A DNA stretch of 64,000 nucleotides from Craspedostauros australis. Its lineage: Eukaryota > Bacillariophyta > Bacillariophyceae > Mastogloiales > Achnanthaceae. The DNA is taken from assembly GCA_026770025.1 (NCBI GenBank), contig JAMXDE010000037.1:124001-188000 (forward strand), written 5' to 3'. Both the position numbers and the translations under genes were made by a program. The notes under the pieces were generated by a model, which saw nothing but the letters and a program-made list of their open reading frames with translations, made no database searches and was not told the DNA's origin. Shown here piece by piece: positions 1 to 9,606 of the stretch; position 1 is the stretch's first letter; each line of letters opens with the position of its first letter.

Positions 1-3
1 TGC

Positions 4-3000
4 GTGGTGCTACATTATACTGACAGGTGCTGTGACGTGTCACCATACACTGACAGCTATGATCCAGTCAAAGATGTGCCCATAGTGACAGCCGCAACTG
101 GATACACATCCGCAGCAGGCCGGCGGTACATACTCGTGTTCAACGAGGCATTGTCAATGCCAAGCCTCGACCACTCGTTGGTCAATCCAAACCAACTGCG
201 GCACCATGGAGTTGACGTACAGGACAACCCATACGCTGGGAAGCCCATGGTCATACGACATGACGAGCAGGGTTTTGCGGCGTGTCTGCAATCAGAGGGT
301 ACCACCATATACCTCGACACATGGAGGCCATCATCCGCAGATCTGAGCCAGCTACCACACATCGTACTGTCCAGCCCGACACCTTGGAACCCAGAACACG
401 TCCGGTTCCCAATCATCCCATACCACGAACAGGAAGAGATCGAGGTCCGAAACACGCATGCAGTTCGCTCATCCACCCACCACGCTGACATGGATAACCA
501 TTATGGATCCATCAATTGCCATTTCAACCAACGGCTGATTCGGAGTGTGCGTGTGGATGAGAAGGCAATAGACCGCAAGCCTGCGGTGTCAACGGCGATG
601 ACGGACAACCCCGATGTCCATATCCCTGGTCCCATCACAGAGGACGAGATCCAGGTACCGAGATCGTTCCTGTCGGCTGACCGGCACTCGAAGATGACGG
701 CCGAAGAGCTCAGCGATCGGTGGCACCTCAGCCTCGAGCAAGCACGGCTTACTCTTCGGGCTACGACTCGGAACCTCGTGCGATCGGCGGTCATGCCGTT
801 GGCTCGGCGCTACCGTGCCGATCGCATGTACATCCCAAAGCGGATCCAGGGGACTATGGCAACGGATACAATGTATGCCCGATGTGAGGATCTACATGGG
901 CACAAGTACTCGCAGATCTTCGCATCTCCTCAATTCTTCGTTGAGGCATACCACATGTTCCGGAAGTCGGAGGCACATGAGGCCCTCGACACCTTCGTCC
1001 GTGACTATGGGGCTCCGGATATACTCGTCGCAGACGGTGCGCCGGAGCAGGTTGGACCACACAGCCAATTCCGAAAACGATGTCGCAAGTACAACATCCA
1101 GTTGCATGTCACGGAAGTCGAGCGGCACAACCAGAACCCGGCGGAAGGTGTCATTCGGGAGTTGAGACGGCGGTGGTACAGGGTCATGTTCAGGACGAAC
1201 TGTCCCAGACGATTGTGGAGCTACGGGTTGACCCACCTCGCTGCCATCATGCAGCGCACAGCCAGCAATGCAGGAGGCTTACAGGGACGCACACCGATTG
1301 AGCAATTGACTGGCGAGACGCCGGACATTTCGGAGTACCTCGATTTCGGATTCTACGATCGAGTGTGGTTCAAGCCGAACGCGGGGCTGGGTGAAATACA
1401 GGTGGGGCGATTCCTTGGTGTGGCACGGACGACGGGATCGTTGATGTCATATTGGGTTTTGCCAGCGTCTGGCATTCCCATGGCGCGCACTACGGTGCAG
1501 CGGGTGACCACTGTTGAGATGGGTGTCGATGCCCACAAGGAGAAATTCGTGGCATATGATGCTGCAATAGCTCGGCGTTTCAAAGAGGAGCGGCTGGCGG
1601 TCACGGGAGGGAGGCCGCAGCTTTCCGCATGGGCCGAGCTGAATGACGACGATCCCGACTTTGCGGCCGAGTTCTCCCGAACGTTCAGCAACGGGGACGT
1701 CGCGGAGGCCGATGACGCTTTCGACCCTGATACGTTCGATGGATACCTCAACATGGAGCTATCTATCGATCGCGGGGGAGAGTATCCGGAATTCGCTCGC
1801 GTCACAAAGCGGCTTCGCGACAAGGACGGCAAACCCATTGGGACAGCGGCCACCAACCCAATCATGGATACGCGGTTGTACGAAGTTGAGTTCAGCGACG
1901 GACACCGGCAATCCATGGCAGCAAACGTCATTGCGGAGAATTTATTCGCACAGATTGACGAAGAAGGCAACCGGCACGTGCTTATCGATGAGATCATCGA
2001 TCATCGCAAGGATGCCAGTGCCATCACTCAGCAGAATGCCTTCATCACTGCCAAGAATGGAGTGAAGAGGCGCCGTGAAACAACCATTGGGTGGGATATT
2101 CTCATTCAGTGGAAAGACGGCAGCACGACGTGGAATGCATTGAAGGATGTCAAGGACTCATACCCAGTACAGCTGGCTGAGTATGCAGTGGACAATCGCA
2201 TTTCAATGGAGCCAGCATTTGCTTGGTGGGTTCCCTTCGTGTTGAAGAAGCGCAAGCGAATTCTCGCGAAGGTCAAATCCAAGTATTGGGTTCGAACTCA
2301 CAAGTATGGTGTTCGCGTGCCAAAGTCGGTGGAGGAAGCGAAGCAGGTCGACCGTGAAAACGGCAATACCCTGTGGTGGGATTCGATCATGAAGGAGATG
2401 AAGAACGTCAGGCCGGCATTCGAGGTGTTCGAGGGGGATCAATCTGATATACCCAACGGATACCAGGAGATCAAGTGCCACCTGATATTCGATGTGAAGC
2501 TCGGCGAGAATTTCAGACGCAAGGCCCGACTGGTCGCCGGGGGACACAAGACATCCACGCCATCATCGATCACATACTCCTCCGTCGTATCCAGAGATTC
2601 GGTTCGCATCGCATTGACCATTGCGGCAATGAACGACCTGGATGTCATGGCATGCGACATTCAGAATGCCTACCTCACGGCAGATTGCCGCGAGAGAATC
2701 TGGACAAGAGCAGGACCAGAATTCGCAGCTGAAGAAGGAAAGATCATGCTTGTGAAGAAGGCGCTCTACGGGTTGAAGTCATCCGGAGCTGCATTCAGGG
2801 CCAAACTGGCCGGCGTTCTGCATGATAGCGGATTCAGATCGTCGCAGGCAGATCCTGACGTATGGCTACGACCAGCAGCAAAGCCAGACGGATTCGAATA
2901 CTATGAAATCGTGCTGTGCTACGTCGACGATGTGATGGCAATCAGCCATCAACCCAAGCAAGTCATATCCAATATCTCAGCTGTGTTCAAGCTGAAAGGG

Positions 3001-3999
3001 GACAAAGTCGAGCCACCTGATATGTACCTTGGAGCATCGCTCGACAAGAAGGCAAACGAGAACGGCACCATGTGCTGGCGCATTTCATCAGAGAAGTACT
3101 GCAAGGCGGCTATCGAGAACGTGGAGTCAAAGCTGTCCGAAGAAGGTCTGCGACTACCATCGGGATGCAAGACACCATTCACATCTGGATATCATCCAGC
3201 TGAGGATACTACAGCAGAGCTCAAGGCAGATGGGCTACAACGATTCCAAGAGCTGATTGGTGTGCTGCGGTGGGCGATCGAGATCGGACGGGTCGACATC
3301 TTGCTCGAGGTCTCCCTCCTATCTTCGTTCTTGGCGATGCCAAGGGTGGGACATCTACAGCAGGTGTATCACATCTTTGGATACCTCAAGAACACGAGCA
3401 AACGCTCGATGTTGATGGATCCAGACCACCCAAGGATTTCGGAGGATCGATTCCAATCGTTTGAATGGGAAGATTTCTACCGAGACGCCGAAGAGCAGAT
3501 ACCCACAAATGCACCCAAGCCCAGAGGAAACGTTGCTTCCACCCACTGCTTTGTGGATGCCAGTCACGCAGCAGACAAAGCAACCCGCAGGTCGCAGACA
3601 GGCATCTTGATCTTCATGAATCGAGCGCCAGTCATGTGGTACAGCAAACGACAGAACTCAGTCGAAACATCCACGTTTGGTTCGGAGTTCACAGCAATGC
3701 GGCAAGCAGTGGAAATGGTATCGTCACTACGATACAAACTCAGGATGTTTGGCGTCCCGTTGGAGGGACCGACCAATATGTTCTGTGACAATGAAGCGGT
3801 GTACAAGAATGCATCGACACCCCACTCCACACTCTCCAAGAAGCATCACAGCATATCATATCACCGGTGCAGGGAAGCTGTGGCAAGTGGGATCATTAGA
3901 GTCGCGAAAGAGGACACACTGACCAATCTGGCAGATGTGTTCACCAAGACCATGGCGGCCCCAAAACGGGAGACGCTTTTGGGTAGGTTTCTGTATTAA
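4..3999 (+). CDS. Ty1/copia polyprotein, 5'-truncated by window edge
   Basis: Retrotransposon polyprotein lacking gag because the window begins inside it. An integrase core is visible around residues 290-390 (DTMYARCEDLHG, then VADGAPEQ, then NPAEGVIREL, giving a D-D-E set). A chromo-like segment with WDILIQWKDGS lies near residue 697. Reverse transcriptase covers about 780-1080, with KKALYGLKSSG and the catalytic LCYVDDV. RNase H follows from about 1180 (FVDASH, then SVETSTFGSEF, then CDNEAVYK). The frame is uninterrupted from base 4 to the TAA at 3997-3999. It has the same architecture as the 1819-aa element at 9.6-15.1 kb, so both probably belong to one clade of diatom copia (CoDi-like) elements. 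The annotated start is only the first ATG in the window; the true start is upstream. Confidence 0.93.
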   Translation: MVLHYTDRCCDVSPYTDSYDPVKDVPIVTAATGYTSAAGRRYILVFNEALSMPSLDHSLVNPNQLRHHGVDVQDNPYAGKPMVIRHDEQGFAACLQSEGTTIYLDTWRPSSADLSQLPHIVLSSPTPWNPEHVRFPIIPYHEQEEIEVRNTHAVRSSTHHADMDNHYGSINCHFNQRLIRSVRVDEKAIDRKPAVSTAMTDNPDVHIPGPITEDEIQVPRSFLSADRHSKMTAEELSDRWHLSLEQARLTLRATTRNLVRSAVMPLARRYRADRMYIPKRIQGTMATDTMYARCEDLHGHKYSQIFASPQFFVEAYHMFRKSEAHEALDTFVRDYGAPDILVADGAPEQVGPHSQFRKRCRKYNIQLHVTEVERHNQNPAEGVIRELRRRWYRVMFRTNCPRRLWSYGLTHLAAIMQRTASNAGGLQGRTPIEQLTGETPDISEYLDFGFYDRVWFKPNAGLGEIQVGRFLGVARTTGSLMSYWVLPASGIPMARTTVQRVTTVEMGVDAHKEKFVAYDAAIARRFKEERLAVTGGRPQLSAWAELNDDDPDFAAEFSRTFSNGDVAEADDAFDPDTFDGYLNMELSIDRGGEYPEFARVTKRLRDKDGKPIGTAATNPIMDTRLYEVEFSDGHRQSMAANVIAENLFAQIDEEGNRHVLIDEIIDHRKDASAITQQNAFITAKNGVKRRRETTIGWDILIQWKDGSTTWNALKDVKDSYPVQLAEYAVDNRISMEPAFAWWVPFVLKKRKRILAKVKSKYWVRTHKYGVRVPKSVEEAKQVDRENGNTLWWDSIMKEMKNVRPAFEVFEGDQSDIPNGYQEIKCHLIFDVKLGENFRRKARLVAGGHKTSTPSSITYSSVVSRDSVRIALTIAAMNDLDVMACDIQNAYLTADCRERIWTRAGPEFAAEEGKIMLVKKALYGLKSSGAAFRAKLAGVLHDSGFRSSQADPDVWLRPAAKPDGFEYYEIVLCYVDDVMAISHQPKQVISNISAVFKLKGDKVEPPDMYLGASLDKKANENGTMCWRISSEKYCKAAIENVESKLSEEGLRLPSGCKTPFTSGYHPAEDTTAELKADGLQRFQELIGVLRWAIEIGRVDILLEVSLLSSFLAMPRVGHLQQVYHIFGYLKNTSKRSMLMDPDHPRISEDRFQSFEWEDFYRDAEEQIPTNAPKPRGNVASTHCFVDASHAADKATRRSQTGILIFMNRAPVMWYSKRQNSVETSTFGSEFTAMRQAVEMVSSLRYKLRMFGVPLEGPTNMFCDNEAVYKNASTPHSTLSKKHHSISYHRCREAVASGIIRVAKEDTLTNLADVFTKTMAAPKRETLLGRFLY

Positions 4000-4006
4000 C
4001 AGATAG

Positions 4007-4017
4007 CCATGGGGAGT
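4007..4017 (+). other. polypurine tract and probable start of 3' LTR
   Basis: CCATGGGGAG lies 7 bases after the stop of the truncated copia ORF. In the related element at 8.9-17.4 kb a matching purine run (CATAGGGGAG) directly precedes the LTR. The 3' LTR of this copy should therefore begin about 4017. Its end cannot be set because the 5' LTR is outside the window. Confidence 0.5.
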
Positions 4018-6335
4018 CGCATGAAGGGTAGCGAACGCGCGAGGTTTTTTGGGAGGCAAAATGCCGTTTTTCCTGCGCGCATACTACAACGATGAGGGGC
4101 GTTGTATAGGCACAGATGGCAGTCAGGCATACAGCCAGCATATGCCAATTCAACGAGGGGACAGAGCGAGTTTTAGGGTCAAACGAGTCGCGTAGCTCGT
4201 ATTGGTCAAAGATTCTGTGACCGTACAGTCACAAGCAACCGAGGCGGAATGTTTGTGGCTGAAACAACACAGGGGAAAAACAAACAAACAGAGCATGTGT
4301 CTTTGTTGGATTCATGGCATGCGGTCACAATCTGGTTCACAACACGGAGTGTATCAGCAATACACCAACAGCAGATAAGCAATAGAAGACTGTCATCTGT
4401 GTGCCTGCGAGTGCTTCATTTCGCGTCCTGAGCACGCAAGCAAGCCAGAATCATTCGAAACCGAAGTCGGGATTGATGTCACATGATGGGAAGAACCCGG
4501 ATCTAGTTTTCCTGTTGGACGAAAAGAGACATTAATAAGGATGTTGGATTTTACCGCTGCTTTGTCCGTTGGGCATGGCCGGCGGACACATTTCCGCCTG
4601 GTCGGCGTGATGGCTGAATCCTTTCCGGTCGGAGTAGTACTATGTATCAGGCCGCCAAATTTTCCAGAGCGCATGGTCAGTAAACACAAAGTTCCTTCGT
4701 CACACGTGCATCGCTTGGGCTTGCGCAGGCATGGACCAGATGGCGGGCTTCGTTCGAGCGGAATGGTCGGAGTTGTGGCATCTTGGTGTCCCAAGCGACA
4801 CCTTCATGACTAGGCTCCGTGTCTCGTGTTCAGTGTAAACATGTCCGAACGGAGAAGTGATGAAGAAGGTCAAGCCGGAACGGCCAACGATGATCTTATT
4901 TCGCCACAGTACTTCCGTTTGAATCTCCGAAATTCTCTGCGACATAGGCGGCGCTATTTTGACAGGCCAATCAGCGTTCACGGACCAATTGAACAGAAAA
5001 GAGGCGCGACCAATCTCAGACGCGCTTCCCAAGAGTGGTTTTTTTACGCGCTACAAACATGAAATGACGAATTTGGCGATCCAACTGACATCTGATTCCG
5101 ATACCTTGTCCGGTGGTCTGCTTATGCCCTCCATAGTTGTGTTTCATGTGTTCGGATTCACCCGCGGGATTTTGTCAACGCCAGTGTCAATTTGGGTTCG
5201 TGCTCTCGTTTTGTGTTCTCTCTGTGTGCTTGCCGCTGAAATTGTGGCGAGGACCACGTGCGAGGCGCAAACCCACGCAAATGTAAATTTGGGGCAATCG
5301 TTTGCCACCGCGAAAGGAATATGGCGATGGTGGTCCCCCACCGCGTCTTTCGTCAACCCACTAGTGGAAGGACCATACCATACCACACCACACAGCACTC
5401 CACAACGCATCGAGCAGTACTTGACTGCACATCTTCCCCACCTTGTTGGTAGCTCTGACTTGACTGCTGCTTCGCACATCGTCGCGACAAAGAGCACAAG
5501 CACAAGCACAAACAAACACAAAGACATCCAAGAGCGGCCTCTTCCTCTCACAAAACTTGATCATCTCACAATCCAAACCGACAAGCAACCACAACCAGCT
5601 GCACAGCAAACAAAAGGTAAGAAGACATGCAGCACTCTCCACCCCCGACAGTGACTACCGTTGCCATCGCGGCTGAAGCAAGTTGCCATTCCAATGACAA
5701 ACACAACCATCATGGCGGTGGCGGCGGCGGCGGCAACGGCAGCAGGGCCATGGCAGTTCGACTTCAACATCGCAGACGTCCACACGGTGGCGCAGACAAT
5801 TGCGGCGCAGACCATAGTGATGAGGGGCACCAAGGACCAACGTGATGCTTGGTTTGGCGAAGTCATGGAGCAGCGCCCGTGGTGATCCTTCCGCCTTTCG
5901 TCGCCTCGCCACCGCGATGCGCACCTCCGTCGACAAGAAGTCTGCGATGATTTCTCGTGCGATGGTCTTGGAGCAGCCTTCCTGTGCTTCGCTGCCAACT
6001 CACTATGTGCCGTAGACAGAGTGAAGTCGAAAATACTGCCTGTGAAGGGAGCACGATAGCACGCAACGGCGAGCGCGGCGAGGCGAACCCATCATGTTGT
6101 GCGGAAAGCAGTCGCACCACAAGATGTCACATTCCCTCTCTGTGTCGGAACTCTGCCATTCCCAATTCTCCATTTCTCACACCAACCTTGCCATCTCTGT
6201 CTCTCTATCTCCCTATCCATCTCTGCACATTATTATGCGTGTGGCGACAGTGGCAGTGCGACCGTGAACTATTATACGAACGAACAGACATCAACGTCCG
6301 AACCTTCACAAAACCAACCAAACCAAACCAACACA
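4018..6335. other. intergenic: presumed 3' LTR, then upstream region of Cys-rich gene 1
   Basis: No ORF here resembles a protein I know. The first several hundred bases should be the 3' LTR of the truncated copia element. The last part (about 5650-6335) contains a GGC-rich stretch near 5716-5745 and C/T- and A/C-rich DNA just before the ATG at 6336, as expected of a 5' UTR or promoter. An ORF at 4959-5654 (231 aa) shows no domain and was not accepted as a gene. Confidence 0.4.
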
Positions 6336-7637
6336 ATGAAGTTCGCAACCAGCTCCCTCATCTTGGCTCACATCGCCACCACCGCCACCGCTGATGATGG
6401 TGCCGCCAACCTCCGCGTCCCAGCCAACAAGGAAGAAAAGGTCGCCGGAAACAGCAAGCTCTCCTGGACTTACTACGGAAACAATGAGAGAAAGATCGAG
6501 GAGGTCACCGGCGTCACCAAGAAGCTCCGCCGCCTCAAGGATGACACCAAGCCACCCGTTTCTTCCGACCCCAAGTCTGACAAGGCCAACGGCATGAAGA
6601 ACAAGAAGGCCAAGGACAGCGACATGACCCCTGCCACCTTCCTGAGCACGCTCGGAACACCAAGCACCGCCGCCGGAGTTGCTCTCCTCGCTGTCATCAA
6701 GAAAGAGGCCGACCTCCTCCAGATCTTCGCCAGCCAGGCCAGCACCGCCGCCGGTGTCGCCCTCTTCAATGACATCAGCGGAAAGACCGGTGTCTTCGAG
6801 GCATTCACTGCCGGAGCCGCTGCTGACGGAGATATGTTCACCGGAACCGCCGCCAAAGCCATGGCCTGGTGCGCCGAAGCGGGACGCACCTGCTGCACCG
6901 GAACCGACGCTTGCTCTTGGGTGGGCATCGCCTCCATCGCATCCAACAGCTGCGTCGGAAGGGAGGCTTGCAAAAGTATCGAGACCCAGTCCATCATCTT
7001 CCAGGGATCCTGCATCAGCGGCACCGGGGCCAACGATGACAAAGCATGCGCATACTTCAACTTCAACTCCGGATCCAAGAAGGCCTCTATTGTGGCCCCA
7101 GGATCCTGCACGGGAGACATGTCGTGCTACGCCTTCGCCCAGCAGGCCAACGGTGATGCCATCATCGGAGCAGGTTCCTGCAAGGGAACCCTCGGCTGCG
7201 CCGCCATGGGTGCTGGACCAGCATCCTACGCCAACATCACACCAGACCAGGGCAACGGCACCACCGACAACAAGCGTGTCTCCGACACCATCGTCGGGGC
7301 CGGATCCTGCACCAACAACTTCTCGTGTTCGTACGTCAACTCCCACGTCAGTAACACTTATGTCGACCCGGCCACCCCATACAACCAGTTCGAGGGATCC
7401 ACCATGATTGGCGATGGCACCTGCGTTCCAGCCTACTCTTGCCGATACTTGGGATACCAGTTCTACTGGAGTGCCGACATCAACCTCTCCGATGGCGTGT
7501 GCAACGACACGCCTGTTGCCAAATACTCCGGATGCAGCTACTGCTACTACAATTTTGAGGCCCCCAACGCCTGCACGCCTCTCACTGCCGTTTTTACCGT
7601 CGCGTCCGGCAGCTCCTGCCCAGCCTGCACATCTTAA
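6336..7637 (+). CDS. secreted Cys-rich repeat protein (paralogue 1)
   Basis: Protein of 433 aa, function unknown. The frame is open from 6099, but I chose the ATG at 6336 (ACACAATGAAG) because it starts a clear signal peptide (MKFATSSLILAHIATTATA). After the signal come a basic segment at about residues 60-98 (with KKLRRL, rich in Lys and Ser/Asp), an Ala/Thr-rich probably helical region at about 98-175, and from C178 a series of C-x5-C units such as SCTGDMSC, SCKGTLGC, SCTNNFSC and TCVPAYSC. Most units follow a short hydrophobic strand and a Gly (IVGAGSC pattern). The regular strand-Gly-Cys spacing suggests a disulfide-stabilised beta-helix; this is inference. It shares this repeat with the genes at 20.4-23.2 kb and 29.4-30.9 kb. 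No membrane anchor is seen, so it is probably exported or cell-wall associated. The C terminus ends in a Cys-rich tail. Confidence 0.85.
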   Translation: MKFATSSLILAHIATTATADDGAANLRVPANKEEKVAGNSKLSWTYYGNNERKIEEVTGVTKKLRRLKDDTKPPVSSDPKSDKANGMKNKKAKDSDMTPATFLSTLGTPSTAAGVALLAVIKKEADLLQIFASQASTAAGVALFNDISGKTGVFEAFTAGAAADGDMFTGTAAKAMAWCAEAGRTCCTGTDACSWVGIASIASNSCVGREACKSIETQSIIFQGSCISGTGANDDKACAYFNFNSGSKKASIVAPGSCTGDMSCYAFAQQANGDAIIGAGSCKGTLGCAAMGAGPASYANITPDQGNGTTDNKRVSDTIVGAGSCTNNFSCSYVNSHVSNTYVDPATPYNQFEGSTMIGDGTCVPAYSCRYLGYQFYWSADINLSDGVCNDTPVAKYSGCSYCYYNFEAPNACTPLTAVFTVASGSSCPACTS

Positions 7638-8874
7638 GCGGCTTGTCTGCTCAGCGGCAGCGGCACCAAGGGAACGACCCACTTCTCTGACCGGATCAGC
7701 TCCACGCCAAACCCAAGTCTTGAAGGGCTTGAGCCAACGACGGATGATGATCTCATCATCGTCTCCAAATGGTGCCTTCCGCCCAACTGAAATATCCAAA
7801 GCACAATTACCTGCAAAGCAGCACCAAAGGCAGATGATGAGAAAGCACAGCAAGCATCTGCAAAAGTAGTGAACGTGCCAACCCAAAGGACGTCGGCAAT
7901 CACATTCCCAGGACGAGAAATCGATGCACTCCCACATTTTGACCAACTTCTCACAGCCCCAACAGGCGACGTCCACAGTACCAAAACACAATCATACATG
8001 TCTGAGTAGGAACATCAAATGACCACACACACGAAAACGCCATTCTGATGTTTTGCTTATTTGTGTGCCGTATCGGTCCCCCTCCTCCTCCGCCTCTGCC
8101 ATGAGGTGCGATTTTCGCCACGAGCACGATCGTTGCACCATACGCATGATGCTGATATGCCAAACAGAGATACATGTGAAACCGTTGAATTGGCGTTGCG
8201 GTGTGAACACAGGTGTCAACCAATCAGGAAGTAGCAGTAGCGTAATTGAGCGTACATGTTGCACTCAGTAAGACTCATAATCTGCGTTCTTACACTGTTG
8301 CAACTCATTTTGGGTTTCATGCTTGTAATGACTTGATGTCATGCGCTGGTACGATTGTTGTTGAAAGCCTCTCTGAGGGGAGTGCCCGTATGGGTGCACG
8401 AATTCGCATACGGTGACTATGGGGCAAACGAATGCCATACTGACCAGCGCAGCTCTCGTTGGCGCCGTGGGAAGGATGGTCACTGCACAATCCAGCAGGG
8501 GTCGTGGCCAACAACAGCGAAGTTTGGTGGTGCTCCAGAGTAGGCCCCCATCCAAGGATGCACTTGTTATCAGATCAAAAGTCTATATTCACCTTAGCCT
8601 ACGTCTAATCTTGTTCTCTATAGAATGCTTCAGGTCACGCAGGAGACTTTTAGTCATGAACCATTTTCTCTTTCTCTGTTGACCTCATTTCCCGCAAATC
8701 CCGACGGCCATCAGATACCTGTCTTGGTGTCTGAGGATGGCAGCAAGCTAATACATGGACGTTAGGCCCTGCCTGTCATCCTCCTCATGTGCACATGAAC
8801 ATGTATGTCTGCATCCCTGTGAATCCGCCTTCACAGGGCATGTCTGCTGTCTTTGTTGAGTGAATGTATCTGAG
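7638..8874. other. intergenic, 3' of Cys-rich gene 1
   Basis: Presumed 3' UTR and spacer up to the copia insertion at 8875. Only short unconvincing ORFs are present. The last five bases (CTGAG, 8870-8874) are the left target-site duplication of the 8.5-kb copia element. Confidence 0.5.
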
Positions 8875-9582
8875 TGATAATCAGCAATTACACACAGGAA
8901 AAGGGGCACCAAACACTGCACTTACTACGCCGCCAGGGTGATCAATCCGTCAGGTGGAGTTGGAGATGTTTGGTGTTTGTTGTTGTTCTAATAGGTTGTG
9001 TTCAATTGATGATTGAGTTTGAATTATGAGATGATGATCTCCTATTTCCAATGATGGTGCCTATTGCACGGTTGCTAACGTGCTGCTCGATTACCTCGTG
9101 GTGTATCTCGCAGTCTTTTCTAAAACATTGCCCAAGATGGCATGTTGATTTACACGATATCCCGTGTTATTCTCGCCCTTGGGTCTTTCTTCATCTCTCC
9201 TGGTCTTGCCTAATCTTGATCTCTGTTTGATCATATATGGATTGACCCGTCTACGTCGACAAGGTGCATGCATCACCTCTGACGATGTTGTTCTGGATCC
9301 TAAATGTTGTTGCCACGTGCTCAATGATGCACTCGGCATGGCTAGACAGGTCAGCGTACCATGACTAAAACATAATCTCGATTCCGAGGATCACAATGAC
9401 CGATCCTCTGACGTCATTGATGATGTCAGTGCCTACGTCAGGTTCGATGACTGTAGTGACTGAATCTGAATCGTGTATCAAGACTCATCCGACTATACTC
9501 TCAAATCGAGTCGAATCAGAAAATATTGAATCACATTTCAGTCTTGGGAGATGGGTACCTAATTTCGATCTAGATGTTGATA
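8875..9582 (-). repeat. 3' LTR of 8.5-kb copia element
   Basis: 708-bp direct repeat matching 16675-17382 without visible differences. It follows the purine tract at 9583-9592 (minus strand) and lies 24 bp beyond the polyprotein stop. Confidence 0.95.
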
Positions 9583-9606
9583 CTCCCCTATGGTCGGGAG
9601 TCTTGT

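Noticed and set aside
4959-5654. 231-aa plus-strand ORF upstream of Cys-rich gene 1
   Set aside because: No domain, low-complexity C terminus, and a position that fits LTR or promoter DNA.
6306-7991. 561-aa minus-strand ORF
   Set aside because: It lies antisense to the secreted Cys-rich gene, has Gly/Val-rich nonsense composition, and is explained by codon bias of the true gene (signal peptide, repeats on the plus strand).
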